From positions 62,001-126,000 of the forward strand of contig NZ_JACHXN010000010.1 of the NCBI RefSeq assembly GCF_014192095.1: a stretch of 64,000 nt of DNA. Reading direction: 5' to 3'. Within the stretch, counting starts at the first letter, position 1; the number at the start of each line of letters is the position of its first letter. Origin of the DNA: Phyllobacterium trifolii. Lineage in GTDB: Bacteria; Pseudomonadota; Alphaproteobacteria; Rhizobiales; Rhizobiaceae. A program made the translations under genes and the position numbers. The notes below the pieces were generated by a model that was not told where the DNA came from, did not search any database, and saw only the letters and a list, made by a program, of their open reading frames with translations. Shown one piece after another: positions 41,918 through 50,307 of this stretch.

Positions 41918-43204
41918 CTAAACGTCACTCTGGTTCGTGGTTCCGGAGCCGGTATTCCGAATTGGGAAACTTGCAACATAGCCACGAATATCTTCTGGAT
42001 CGAACGTGGCGCCATCGATGAACACGTCATCCTCAGCGTTTCCCTCTATGCGCACATCCGTCACGGGGATATCGGCGCGGCTTCCAAGCGCGTTGCGATA
42101 GAGATCCGGCCGGAAGGCTGAAGCAACCTGCCGATGGGCTTCCAGCGAATAGGCGACCTGCCCCCATCGCACCATCTGGCTGAATATCCATTGGGCCTGA
42201 CTGATCCACGGGAAATTGGCCCCCTGGCGATGGAAGGTAAAATATTCTGGAACAGTCCGCTCGGTCCCGTTCGGATCAGTAGTGAATTGTCCCACGAGCA
42301 CCCGGTGGAGAATGTCGAATGGCACGTCGAGATAACGGGGTTCCGCCAAGATCTGCGCCAGTTCACGCCGGTTGTCCGAAACATCGCACCATGCTGCCGC
42401 GCGATCGAGCGCCACAATCAACCGTGAGAGTGTTTCGGGATTCTGCTCTGCCCATTCCGGTCTGGCGCCGATGACCTTTTCCGGACTGGAAGGCCAGATA
42501 TCTTCCTTGACGGCAACGATGCGCCCGACTTCGCGCGACACTGCTACCATATTCCACGGTGCCCCTACGCAGAACCCGTCGATCGCTCCCGCGGATAGGG
42601 CGTCGGATGTCATCGGTGGTGGCACCACGACCAGTTTTACATCCTCTTCCGGATGAAGACCGCCAGCTGACAGCCAATAGCGCAATTCATAATTATGCGA
42701 GGAGAAGGGATAGGTCATCCCCAAGACCGGCAAAGCCTCGCCCTTTGCTCGCATTTCCTCGATTACCAGTTTGAGCGCTTTGGCATTGGTCAGGGCATCT
42801 TCATGTCCAGCAAGACCTGCCTTTTCCTGCATACGACGATAGAGCTCTACGGAAAGCGTGATGGCGTTACCGCCACGCCCGAGCATGAAAGGAGCAATTG
42901 CCGGAGAAGGGTTGGACCCGAGGCCTAGCGCTGAGGCGACCGGCATCGGAGCTAGCATATGGGCGATGTCGAACTGGCGGAACGCCAGCCGGTCGCGGAT
43001 ATTGGCCCATGAAACGTCCTTGACCAGGTCGATCTGGATACCTTCGCGAGCGGCAAATCCGAATTCCGACGCGGCAATGAGAACAGCGGCATCGACGAGC
43101 GGGATGAACCCGGCGCGAACCAGCTTGGCACTTTCCGTGCGGATCGTGGCAGGAGCTGTTAGCCCGCTCTTGTGCTGATCAATTCCGGTCGGGATGAAAC
43201 TCAT
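41918..43204 (-). CDS. nasS: NasS, cytoplasmic nitrate/nitrite sensor
   Basis: A 428-residue NrtA-like protein without a signal peptide (MSFIPTGIDQHKSG). It keeps the ligand-binding landmarks (GFIPLVDAAVLIAASEFGFAA, WANIRDRLAFRQFDIAHMLAP, GAIDGFCVGAPWNMVAV). In Azotobacter, Paracoccus and Bradyrhizobium NasS holds NasT inactive and releases it when nitrate or nitrite is bound. It follows nasT by 11 bases and precedes the nrtA regulatory region. Confidence 0.92.
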   Translation of the reverse strand: MSFIPTGIDQHKSGLTAPATIRTESAKLVRAGFIPLVDAAVLIAASEFGFAAREGIQIDLVKDVSWANIRDRLAFRQFDIAHMLAPMPVASALGLGSNPSPAIAPFMLGRGGNAITLSVELYRRMQEKAGLAGHEDALTNAKALKLVIEEMRAKGEALPVLGMTYPFSSHNYELRYWLSAGGLHPEEDVKLVVVPPPMTSDALSAGAIDGFCVGAPWNMVAVSREVGRIVAVKEDIWPSSPEKVIGARPEWAEQNPETLSRLIVALDRAAAWCDVSDNRRELAQILAEPRYLDVPFDILHRVLVGQFTTDPNGTERTVPEYFTFHRQGANFPWISQAQWIFSQMVRWGQVAYSLEAHRQVASAFRPDLYRNALGSRADIPVTDVRIEGNAEDDVFIDGATFDPEDIRGYVASFPIRNTGSGTTNQSDV

Positions 43205-43215
43205 TCTAGTTCTTC

Positions 43216-43803
43216 CTAACTTCCCAGAATTGCCGCCGCCATGACGACGCTTTGGGCAATATCGGCAAGTTTCTTCTTTTCGTTCATGGCTGTCTGACGC
43301 AAAAGCGCATAGGCCTCATCTTCGGTTAATTTGCGCGATTTCATCAGGATTCCTTTGGCCCGGTCGATGATCTTGCGCTCCTCAAGGGCACTCTTGGCGT
43401 CGGCCAGTTCCTGCTGCAACCGGCTGAACGCCTTGAAACGGCTGACGGCCATATCAAGGATGGGCTTCACACGTTCTTTCCTCAAACCATCGACCACATA
43501 GGCCGAAACACCAGCTTCAACAGCCGCTTCAATAGATAAACTATCCGAGCGATCCACAAACATCGCAATAGGTTTGCGTACAGAGCGCGTTAGCTGAAAC
43601 AAATGCTCAAGCATATCGCGGTTGGGCGTTTCGATATCGATAACAATGACATCCGGACCGATAATTTCTATCTGCCGCGCCAGTCCGACAATATCGTGCA
43701 GCACCACCACGTGCGTATGCCCCGCCTCCCGCAAGCCCTCTTCGATAATAGCGGCGCGGATACGGTTCTCGTCGAAAATCATGATCGACAGGGCTGCATT
43801 CAT
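43216..43803 (-). CDS. nasT: NasT, ANTAR-domain antiterminator
   Basis: A 195-residue protein: a receiver-like N-terminal domain (Asp11, and Asp56 in DVIVIDIETP) and a C-terminal ANTAR RNA-binding domain (about residues 135-190; ALEERKIIDRAKGILMKSRK, EAYALLRQTAM). It should bind the hairpin in the nrtA leader and let RNA polymerase pass the terminator once NasS releases it. The start at 43803 has a possible AAGG ribosome site; an NtrC-like palindrome lies 17 bases upstream. Confidence 0.93.
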   Translation of the reverse strand: MNAALSIMIFDENRIRAAIIEEGLREAGHTHVVVLHDIVGLARQIEIIGPDVIVIDIETPNRDMLEHLFQLTRSVRKPIAMFVDRSDSLSIEAAVEAGVSAYVVDGLRKERVKPILDMAVSRFKAFSRLQQELADAKSALEERKIIDRAKGILMKSRKLTEDEAYALLRQTAMNEKKKLADIAQSVVMAAAILGS

Positions 43804-43819
43804 GCCTTATTTTTGCGCA

Positions 43820-43836
43820 TGCACGAATATTGTGCA
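43820..43836. promoter_or_regulatory. NtrC-like palindrome upstream of nasT
   Basis: TGCACGAATATTGTGCA has perfect TGCAC/GTGCA half-sites with the seven-base spacing of the NtrC consensus. It lies 17-33 bases upstream of the nasT start. I saw no correctly spaced sigma-54 promoter beside it, so it could serve repression or a more distant promoter. Confidence 0.55.
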
Positions 43837-44220
43837 ATGCTACATTAGGCCACACTGATGGAGTAGAATATCAACTTTGCGCAACTAAATTTCCTCTTGG
43901 GGTTGAAATTTTCATCCCGGATTCGGGATTTCTTGTGTGAGAATCGGCAGGGTGAGATTCGCATGTATCAAAGCATTCCTATGCCGAAAAAGCAGCAGGC
44001 ATACAACTCTACCAAGACGGATAGTATCGGCTGTTCGACACTGTCATACTCAAGTTTGCCTCCGTCAATACCTATGGCTAGTTTTATCCGGCCCCTGCAA
44101 GATCTACCCTTGGCCAGCTACCCGGGAACCGCCGGCGATGATCACATCGCGACCCGACGGATCGAGACGGGCGGCTGACGATGGAGCGACCTGTCGCTCC
44201 ATGAAAACCGGAGACGCAAA
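43837..44220. other. Intergenic stretch between nasT and the small secreted protein
   Basis: About 380 bases with no convincing gene. An open frame at 43897-44178 (plus strand) lacks a good ribosome site and family resemblance. A 6-bp stem ATCCCG-GATT-CGGGAT lies at 43914-43929. A 10-bp inverted repeat ATGGAGCGAC-CT-GTCGCTCCAT (44181-44202) ends 18 bases before the next start codon, in the presumed 5' untranslated region. Confidence 0.5.
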
Positions 44221-44580
44221 ATGCGCTCAACTATTCTGAAAGCGGCTCTTGCCGCACTCATCACTTCCGCTCCCCTTACAATGGCCTTCGCGGCGCCCGG
44301 CCCTACCCGGTATGTACCAAGTGGCCAGCTCAATTCCATTCTTACCGACGTTAACAATGCGGACACGCGGATTTCTCAAGAACGCAGCCAAAGGTTGATG
44401 ACACCCGCCGAGGCCCATGGTCTCAAGGCCGAACTGTCTTCGATCCGTAAAGACGCAATCGCCGTCAACAGGGATGGTGTGATCCCGATGGGAGAGTATC
44501 GGCCATTGATGGGGAAAATCGAGAAGGTGAATGGTCAGTTATTCGGCGAACCGTATTATCGGTGGGACCATCTAAACTAG
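44221..44580 (+). CDS. Small secreted protein, unknown
   Basis: A 119-residue protein with a signal peptide (STILKAALAALITSAPLTMAFA, cleavage near APGP). The mature part of about 95 residues is mostly helical and charged (LNSILTDVNNADTRISQE, RLMTPAEAHGLKAELSSIRKDA). I do not recognise the family; a small periplasmic stress or chaperone-like protein is possible, but nothing shows it. CGGAGA precedes the ATG, and a 10-bp hairpin sits directly upstream of that site. Confidence 0.75.
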   Translation: MRSTILKAALAALITSAPLTMAFAAPGPTRYVPSGQLNSILTDVNNADTRISQERSQRLMTPAEAHGLKAELSSIRKDAIAVNRDGVIPMGEYRPLMGKIEKVNGQLFGEPYYRWDHLN

Positions 44581-44605
44581 ATACACCGGCTTCCTCCCAT
44601 CTGGA

Positions 44606-44641
44606 CAACGCCTCCGGGAACGGCCCGGGGGCGTTGCTATT
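44606..44641 (+). terminator. Terminator-like hairpin after the small secreted protein
   Basis: CAACGCCTCCGGG (44606-44618) pairs over 13 bases with CCCGGGGGCGTTG (44624-44636), with one wobble and a 5-base loop. CTATTTGG follows, so the T-run is weak. It separates the gene from the convergent beta-lactamase. Confidence 0.65.
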
Positions 44642-44704
44642 TGGTTCGATTGCATCGCTGTGGACCGCGTTAGCCGCCCCAAAACGATGCGCAGAGAGGA
44701 CGTC

Positions 44705-45901
44705 TTATTCGACGGGAGCTGGCTCATGACGCGCACCGTCACTGTCGAAGCGGGCGAAAAGCTGGTGAACGATCTTCACCCGGTCTTCGTTGGGGTAGAA
44801 CCTGTTGGCCAGGATCACGATGCCCATCCGCTTCTCCGGTACGAAAGCGACATAGGCGCCGAATCCGTTCGTCGATCCTGTCTTGTTGATGAGGACGTCC
44901 TGACGCGGTGACATCGGAGGATTTATCCGCTCAACGGGAAGCGCCGGCCTTGACGTTCTCTGGGAATTGCCTTCGAGCAATGCGGGAAGCGCGGCCGGAT
45001 AGCTATATTGTTCCCATACGAGGTCCTGGGTCATCTCGCCGACCTTGAAATAACCGGCATGCGTATCCCTTATTGCGCGCGCCAGCTTCTCATCCAGAGA
45101 CACGAGGTTCATATTTGCCTTGAGGAACTGGACCAGATCAGCGGCCGTCGTTCGCACACCGTAAGCCTCCGATGACAGGACTGCATTGCTCATGCGCACG
45201 GGCTTGCCCGCTTTCGTGTACCCTTGCGCATAGTCCGCCATCCTGTCCCTCGGGACGTTGATATAGCTGTTGGCCATGCCCATCGGTCGAAACAGCTTCT
45301 GTTCGACCAGTGTAGGGAAATCCCCTTTCATGCTGTGCGCCGTTATGTAGCCGAGCATGCCAATACTGGGATTGGCATAGGTCCGGTGGGTGCCGGGCAG
45401 GTAAGCCGGCTGCCATTCCTTGAAATATTTCAGCATCTGCCGTTCGTTCGTGACGTTGTCCGGTACTTGCAGCGGAAAGCCTCCCGGCGTGTGCGTCGCC
45501 AGATGCAGAATTTCCACATCGCCAAAGGGGCTGCCTTGCAGGGCTGGAACGTACTTGCCTGCCGGCTCGGTCAAGGCGAGATCTCCGTTGGCTTGTGCGT
45601 AGGTAGCCAGCGTGGCGGTGAACGTCTTGCTGATTGAACCGATCTCGAACAGCGTTTTGTCTGTTATCGGCTTGCTGCCTTCCTTCGCCATTCTCCCATA
45701 GTTGAAAATATAAGATTTCCCATCAAGAACGACCCCGACAGCCATGCCTGGAATATCGTACTGGCTCATGACCGGCTGCACGGCGTCATTTACCCAGACT
45801 TCGACGTCATCCCGTTGATTCTCCGCTGCGCCAACAGAGCTTGCTGCTGTGATAGAAACGAATGCAGTCGCAATGATCGGAGCCAGAAGTTTCAGGTTCA
45901 T
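44705..45901 (-). CDS. ampC: Class C beta-lactamase (AmpC, OCH-like)
   Basis: A 398-residue serine beta-lactamase with a signal peptide ending near GAAEN. The three active-site motifs are intact: S89-I-S-K92 (in EIGSISKTF), the Y-A-N triad in HRTYANPSIGMLGY, and K-T-G in LINKTGSTNGFGAY. It closely resembles the OCH enzymes of Ochrobactrum. It should hydrolyse cephalosporins in the periplasm. No divergent ampR is visible, so expression may be constitutive or controlled from elsewhere; the neighbour upstream encodes a DUF922 protein. Confidence 0.93.
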   Translation of the reverse strand: MNLKLLAPIIATAFVSITAASSVGAAENQRDDVEVWVNDAVQPVMSQYDIPGMAVGVVLDGKSYIFNYGRMAKEGSKPITDKTLFEIGSISKTFTATLATYAQANGDLALTEPAGKYVPALQGSPFGDVEILHLATHTPGGFPLQVPDNVTNERQMLKYFKEWQPAYLPGTHRTYANPSIGMLGYITAHSMKGDFPTLVEQKLFRPMGMANSYINVPRDRMADYAQGYTKAGKPVRMSNAVLSSEAYGVRTTAADLVQFLKANMNLVSLDEKLARAIRDTHAGYFKVGEMTQDLVWEQYSYPAALPALLEGNSQRTSRPALPVERINPPMSPRQDVLINKTGSTNGFGAYVAFVPEKRMGIVILANRFYPNEDRVKIVHQLFARFDSDGARHEPAPVE

Positions 45902-45961
45902 CAGCTTTCATCCTTCAAAAAATACACGTCCGGTGCCGCGTGACGGTACACAAGCATCTGT

Positions 45962-46561
45962 CTACGTCCCGTTGACCAATGCGAGGATGAGCTGGTGGAT
46001 ATTTCCGCCTTCCCTGAGTTCAGTTCGATCAAAATCACGGCTGCGCTGCCGCTGGGTTTGAGACAGTTCGGAAAGGCGCTTCGTCATCTCCGCTCTGATC
46101 TTGGTACATTTGGGATCATCGGGCACGGACAAGCCGACCGTTGCAGTCTCGATTGATTTTACCATGTCGCGGATCATATCGCCGTGCACGGCTTCATGAC
46201 GGCGGATCCCGGCGATAAAGGTCTCCCAGTTGCTGGCGACAGCGTCCGGCAGCTTTCCCGCCGGCTTCGGTATAGTGTAAGTGATTACAAGTTTGGGCTT
46301 TGCGGAGACGAGCGTGCAGGCATTGCCCTGGTTCTCGTATTTCCTCGACCATGTCAGGCGGAAATTCGTATGCGCGATGGCGCTCCCGTTGTCACCGGCT
46401 CTTGGCCCCCTCTCCCCGATCGATGCGTAAAGCTCAGCGCCGGATTTTCCTGAAACCGCGTAGCTCTCTACTTTTTCGACTGCTTGCCACTCGGCATGTG
46501 CAATTTCGGGTAACAAGGCGCAACAGGCAGCCAGCAACGAAAGTTGGACGACTGTTTTCAC
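45962..46561 (-). CDS. DUF922 protein, putative secreted zinc protease
   Basis: A 199-residue protein with a signal peptide (VVQLSLLAACCALLPEIAHA). In the middle RRHEAVHGD contains an HExxH zinc-binding motif, the reason DUF922 is described as a predicted secreted metalloprotease. The upstream half (YASIGERGP, FRLTWSRKYENQGNACTL) matches the family's conserved beta-rich region. Activity is not established. It is co-directional with ampC, 60 bases upstream of it, and could share a transcript. Confidence 0.8.
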   Translation of the reverse strand: MKTVVQLSLLAACCALLPEIAHAEWQAVEKVESYAVSGKSGAELYASIGERGPRAGDNGSAIAHTNFRLTWSRKYENQGNACTLVSAKPKLVITYTIPKPAGKLPDAVASNWETFIAGIRRHEAVHGDMIRDMVKSIETATVGLSVPDDPKCTKIRAEMTKRLSELSQTQRQRSRDFDRTELREGGNIHQLILALVNGT

Positions 46562-46635
46562 CAGAATCCCCCCGGATTATCAAAATCGTGAACATGACGC
46601 CTTCACCTATCGGCGTTCGGCGCGCCTAGAGACTT

Positions 46636-46663
46636 GCTCCCTTCCGCCGGGGCGAAAGGGAGC
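46636..46663. terminator. Hairpin between the DUF992 and DUF922 genes
   Basis: GCTCCCTT-C-CGC pairs with GCG-A-AAGGGAGC around a short loop, forming a strong stem 17 bases after the DUF992 stop. No T-run follows on either strand, so termination is uncertain. Confidence 0.4.
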
Positions 46664-46679
46664 TATAAAAACAATGCCG

Positions 46680-47198
46680 TCAGTTCGCCGAGGCGAGTGT
46701 CATCGACGTGCCGGTGGCAGCAAGATTAAGACCGATCTGACCCGTCACACTGATGGCCTGAAGATGGATCGAGCCTGCCGTGCCGCCAAACAGCACATTG
46801 GTGCCGATACCAGCGCCAACTGTCGCTTCCGCCGTAGCGCCGCGATAGATGCCGCCGAGCGAGCCATGATGGTAGCCGGCTGTCGGTGCGAACACGGCCC
46901 AGATAAGCCGGCTGCGTGTGGTGAAGCCTACGTCAACGCCGAGCTTCTTGATTGCGCCGCTGTAGTGGTCCGAACGTTCGCCGCTGAGGCTCGAGCGGAA
47001 ATCGCACTCAATCTCCTTGGCCGAGCCAAGCACATAACCAATGCCGCCGCCAATAGTGCAATCGAGGTACCCGATCTTCACACCACTGTGCAGATCCGGT
47101 TCCTGATAGGTCCGGATGGTGTCTGCCGCATTGGCAGCCATCGTGCCGGCAAGAGTCAGCGACGCTGCCGTAAATGCCATCGCAAGAGTCTTTTTCAT
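46680..47198 (-). CDS. DUF992 secreted protein, unknown
   Basis: A 172-residue exported protein. The signal peptide is KKTLAMAFTAASLTLAGTMAANA. The mature part (GYLDCTIGGGIGYVLGSAKEIECDF, HYSGAIKKLGVDVGFT, GSLGGIYRGATAEATVGAGIG) is glycine-rich and beta-like, matching DUF992 of Hyphomicrobiales. The two cysteines, about 19 residues apart, could form a disulfide. An envelope role is likely but unproven. I start at the ATG at 47198 rather than the longer frame to 47234; GGAGAA precedes it. Confidence 0.8.
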   Translation of the reverse strand: MKKTLAMAFTAASLTLAGTMAANAADTIRTYQEPDLHSGVKIGYLDCTIGGGIGYVLGSAKEIECDFRSSLSGERSDHYSGAIKKLGVDVGFTTRSRLIWAVFAPTAGYHHGSLGGIYRGATAEATVGAGIGTNVLFGGTAGSIHLQAISVTGQIGLNLAATGTSMTLASAN

Positions 47199-47397
47199 GA
47201 TTTTCTCCTTTTTAGTATGACCGGTGCACCGCAATCGGTCGTTCAGCCGACAAATTCAGCAAGCTGTATAGGTCAATGGATGTGTGAGGGCGCAGTAGCA
47301 GACAGCCCGCACAGTTCAGCGCCATTGGGACATTTTGAAGGCATTGTGCTGGTCGGATTTGCTGTTCCACAATTCGCATCCCACTGTGCTCATCTGG

Positions 47398-48468
47398 TCA
47401 CTCCTTGTTGGTAAAACGGGCATTTCCCAAGCCTGTGCCTATCGTCACGACGCCCCAACGCTCAACGTCTCGCATGAACGGAACCTGTGAGAGCCCCTGC
47501 ACCACCGCGTCATTGTGCATGATGACAAAGGTGGGATGGTCGCCGATTTTCGGAATGGCTTCAACGAGAGCCGCCGGAAGATTGAAATTCTTGCTCTCCC
47601 AATTCCCGCCGGGAAGATTTTGCCCGCCATTCGCGATGGAACCGTCCGGCAGGATCGTACCTGGACAAGCAATTCCAATGACCGGCGCCGGCATAAGACC
47701 CGCCTTTTGCGCTTTGGCGACGAGGCGTTCCAGCACGCTTACGATGTGCTCTACGGTTGTGGTGCGGTTGGGCTCATCATCGGCGTGGCGCCAAAGTTCC
47801 GATTTCCAAACTCTGGCTTTCGATAGATCGGCTTTGTCCTTGCGGCGTGTTTCGACAACACCAGCGCGAATGTTAGTGCCGCCGATGTCAACGGCGATCA
47901 GCGAATCGTGACCCTCAAGCATCCAGGCGGGCATGAGTTGTACTGCACCGATAAGTCCGGCTTCATCCGGATGATGCGCGATCGGCAAAAGCTCGATTTT
48001 CAAGCCATCTGATTTCAAGAGCACCATCGCCCGGGCAATGGCCAGTTCCCCGAAAGCGCTTTCTCTCATGCCCCCGCCGACGACGACGCGTTCAGTGCCC
48101 TTCCAGCTCTTTTCCTTGAGGAAACGGGCAAGCACCTGGGCGAGCTCACCGGCGAAATCATCGACAGCGCCGAGAATGAGGGCGGCCGCTTCCTTGTCCT
48201 TACCCTGCACCAACGCATCGATCTCTTTCTTCGACAGATCCTTTGTCGGCGTATTCCCAAGCGGATCATCGCCGCCGTTTCGGATACGTTTGCGCCAATC
48301 GTCTAGTTTCTGCTGGAATGCCGATTTACTGGCCTTGTCGCCAATGAAACCGTCCTTGTCGCGCAGCTTCAAATTGTAGCCGTCGACCGTTACTGACGGC
48401 AATGAAGGGGCGCCGTGCGCAACTGGCACAGGATTATCCTGTTTCAAGTTGTCCTGGTGTTTCGTCAT
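47398..48468 (-). CDS. ROK-fold protein with apparently permuted lobes
   Basis: A 356-residue protein. The ROK phosphate-binding motif DIGGTN, normally at the N terminus, lies at residues 194-199. It is followed in family order by IGIACPG (265-270), the catalytic-type ND (319-320) and GTGLGN (344-349), where the protein ends. The segment that normally comes after these (KEAAALILGAVDDFAGEL, VVVGGGM at 128-134, HHPDEAGLIGAV at 165-176) is instead at the N terminus. This is the order expected of a circular permutation. The cysteine-rich zinc motif of ROK kinases is missing. Function unknown; a sugar kinase or sensor is possible. Its gene follows otnC with an 80-base gap. Confidence 0.8.
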   Translation of the reverse strand: MTKHQDNLKQDNPVPVAHGAPSLPSVTVDGYNLKLRDKDGFIGDKASKSAFQQKLDDWRKRIRNGGDDPLGNTPTKDLSKKEIDALVQGKDKEAAALILGAVDDFAGELAQVLARFLKEKSWKGTERVVVGGGMRESAFGELAIARAMVLLKSDGLKIELLPIAHHPDEAGLIGAVQLMPAWMLEGHDSLIAVDIGGTNIRAGVVETRRKDKADLSKARVWKSELWRHADDEPNRTTTVEHIVSVLERLVAKAQKAGLMPAPVIGIACPGTILPDGSIANGGQNLPGGNWESKNFNLPAALVEAIPKIGDHPTFVIMHNDAVVQGLSQVPFMRDVERWGVVTIGTGLGNARFTNKE

Positions 48469-48548
48469 GCCTGCCCCTTGCACAAATTTCTACGATGATC
48501 GTGACAGGAACGCGGCGGCTTACCCGAAGTTCCAGCCGGATGTCGCAC

Positions 48549-49217
48549 TCACTTGTGATCGTGCTCGTCATGAACGGGGAGATCAAGGCCGAAAGTCGTG
48601 ATCAGATCGGCGACCTGGGCAGGACTGAGGTAACGTGGATTGAGATTGCGCAGGAGGAGATAAAGCTTCGCTGTCTCTTCCAGCTCTTCGGTGGCAAAAA
48701 CGGCAGCTTCCAGACTGTCGCCGGCCACAACGGGGCCATGATTGGCCAGAAGCACGGAGGAATATTTGCCCGCAAGCCCACGGATCGCGCCGGCAACTGC
48801 AGGATCGCCGGGCCGGTAATAGGGCACGAGGGCGGTCTGGCCGGCGCGCATGAGATAATAGGGTGTCATTGGCGGCAGTGCGGCGCGTGGATCGATCTCG
48901 GGCAGCATTGTCAGGGCAACGGCGTGCGTCGAGTGAAGATGGACGACCGCGCGCGCACTTCCGCGAGTCTCGTAAAGGGCGCTGTGCAGCGGAATTTCCT
49001 TGGTCGGCTTATCGCCTGAAACCAAGGCTCCTGCAGCATCGAGACGAGAAAGCCGGGCCGGGTCCAGAAAGCCGAGCGAGGCATTCGTCGGTGTCACCAG
49101 CCAGCCGCCATCATCAAGCCGCAACGATATATTGCCCGACGAACCGGGTGTCAGCCCCCGCTCGAATAGCGAACGCCCGTATCGGCAGATTTCCTCACGC
49201 AGGCGTGCATCAGACAT
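48549..49217 (-). CDS. otnC: 3-oxo-tetronate 4-phosphate decarboxylase (class II aldolase family)
   Basis: A 222-residue class II aldolase/adducin protein. GLTPGSSGNISLR is the substrate-phosphate loop, HLHSTHAVAL supplies two zinc histidines and LLANHGPVV the third. Length and sequence match OtnC, which decarboxylates 3-oxo-tetronate 4-phosphate to dihydroxyacetone phosphate. The C terminus is histidine-rich (HDEHDHK). It follows the LacI regulator by 15 bases in one operon, divergent from ltnD-otnI-otnK. Confidence 0.85.
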   Translation of the reverse strand: MSDARLREEICRYGRSLFERGLTPGSSGNISLRLDDGGWLVTPTNASLGFLDPARLSRLDAAGALVSGDKPTKEIPLHSALYETRGSARAVVHLHSTHAVALTMLPEIDPRAALPPMTPYYLMRAGQTALVPYYRPGDPAVAGAIRGLAGKYSSVLLANHGPVVAGDSLEAAVFATEELEETAKLYLLLRNLNPRYLSPAQVADLITTFGLDLPVHDEHDHK

Positions 49218-49232
49218 TCGAATCCTCCGGTG

Positions 49233-50234
49233 TCAGGCAGTTGCACCTTCGATCAACTCAAAACCGAGATCGATAACCTGTGATGGTGCGTTGTCCACGA
49301 TGAGCTTTGCCGCCAACTGCCCGGTGGCGACGCGCGGCGTGCGTATCGTCGACAGGGCTTGCGGCATAACCCGGCCGAGATCAAGGCCATTATAGCCAAA
49401 AATCGCCAGTTGGGACGGGATGACAATTCCTAGCGCCAAACAGTGGAAATAGCCACCGAGCGCCATATCATCATTGGAAAAGTAGACGGCGTCGAGGTCA
49501 GGGGTTCTGGCCAGCAGAAGATCGAGACCCAAACGCCCTCTTTCGACTGACGAAGCCTCCCGATAAATTTCCCGATCTGCAAGCGGCACGCCATTCGCAC
49601 TCAATGTCTCGCAGAAGCTCGAATAGCGTTTGCCGGCACGGGTATCGCGGTCGAGATCATGGCCGACATAGCCTATCCGGCGATAACCACGCTTCAACAG
49701 GAACTCGGCGCTCGCACGGCCGGCGGCGCGGTTCGAAAAGCCAACGGCAAGGTCCAGCGCGGTACCATCCACATCGAGCATTTCCACCACCCGGCAATTG
49801 GCGGCGCGCAGCATTTTGATCGTGCGCTCGGTATGTTCGTAGCCTGCCAGCATCACGGCCGCAGGCCGCCAGGCGAGCATAGAAGCAACCAGCGCCTCCT
49901 CCCTTGCGGGATCATAATCAGTGACAGCAAAAACCGCCTGATATTGATGTTCCTCAAGCGTTGCGCCCGCGCCTCTCAAAACATCGGCAAAAACGATATT
50001 GGACAGTGACGGTATGACAAAGGCGACGAGGCGAGACCCGGTCGAGGCCAGCGTACCGGCGATGCGGTTCGGCACATAACCGAGCCGCTCAACGGCTGTC
50101 ATGACACGATCCCTTGTCTTGCCGGAAAAAGAGCCATGGTTTCTTAAGACGCGCGAAACCGTGCTTTCTCCAACGCCGGCCGCCTCCGCGACCTGCGCAA
50201 GCGTTACTGCCGTCTGATTTCTGGAGGTACCCAT
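49233..50234 (-). CDS. LacI-family transcriptional regulator
   Basis: A 333-residue repressor. The DNA-binding domain begins VTLAQVAEAAGVGESTVSRV and includes the hinge YVPNRIAGTLAS; the periplasmic-binding-like effector domain follows. It shares an operon with otnC and faces ltnD-otnI-otnK, so it very likely senses a tetronate or an intermediate and controls both units. Two operator-like palindromes lie in the spacer. Confidence 0.92.
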   Translation of the reverse strand: MGTSRNQTAVTLAQVAEAAGVGESTVSRVLRNHGSFSGKTRDRVMTAVERLGYVPNRIAGTLASTGSRLVAFVIPSLSNIVFADVLRGAGATLEEHQYQAVFAVTDYDPAREEALVASMLAWRPAAVMLAGYEHTERTIKMLRAANCRVVEMLDVDGTALDLAVGFSNRAAGRASAEFLLKRGYRRIGYVGHDLDRDTRAGKRYSSFCETLSANGVPLADREIYREASSVERGRLGLDLLLARTPDLDAVYFSNDDMALGGYFHCLALGIVIPSQLAIFGYNGLDLGRVMPQALSTIRTPRVATGQLAAKLIVDNAPSQVIDLGFELIEGATA

Positions 50235-50307
50235 CCCTCTTCTATTCTTTCCAACGCGCGGTCGACAGACAGCATTTGCCTCAACTACTTCCCTAGTAAA
50301 GTTTTTT

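Noticed and set aside
43840-43860. A possible sigma-54 promoter upstream of nasT (GTGGCC...ATTGCA on the minus strand)
   Set aside because: The GG and GC dinucleotides are 16 bases apart instead of 12, so it cannot be a -24/-12 promoter.
43897-44178. A 93-codon plus-strand frame between nasT and the small secreted protein
   Set aside because: No good ribosome site, no family match and serine/proline-rich composition; kept only as a remark on the intergenic region.
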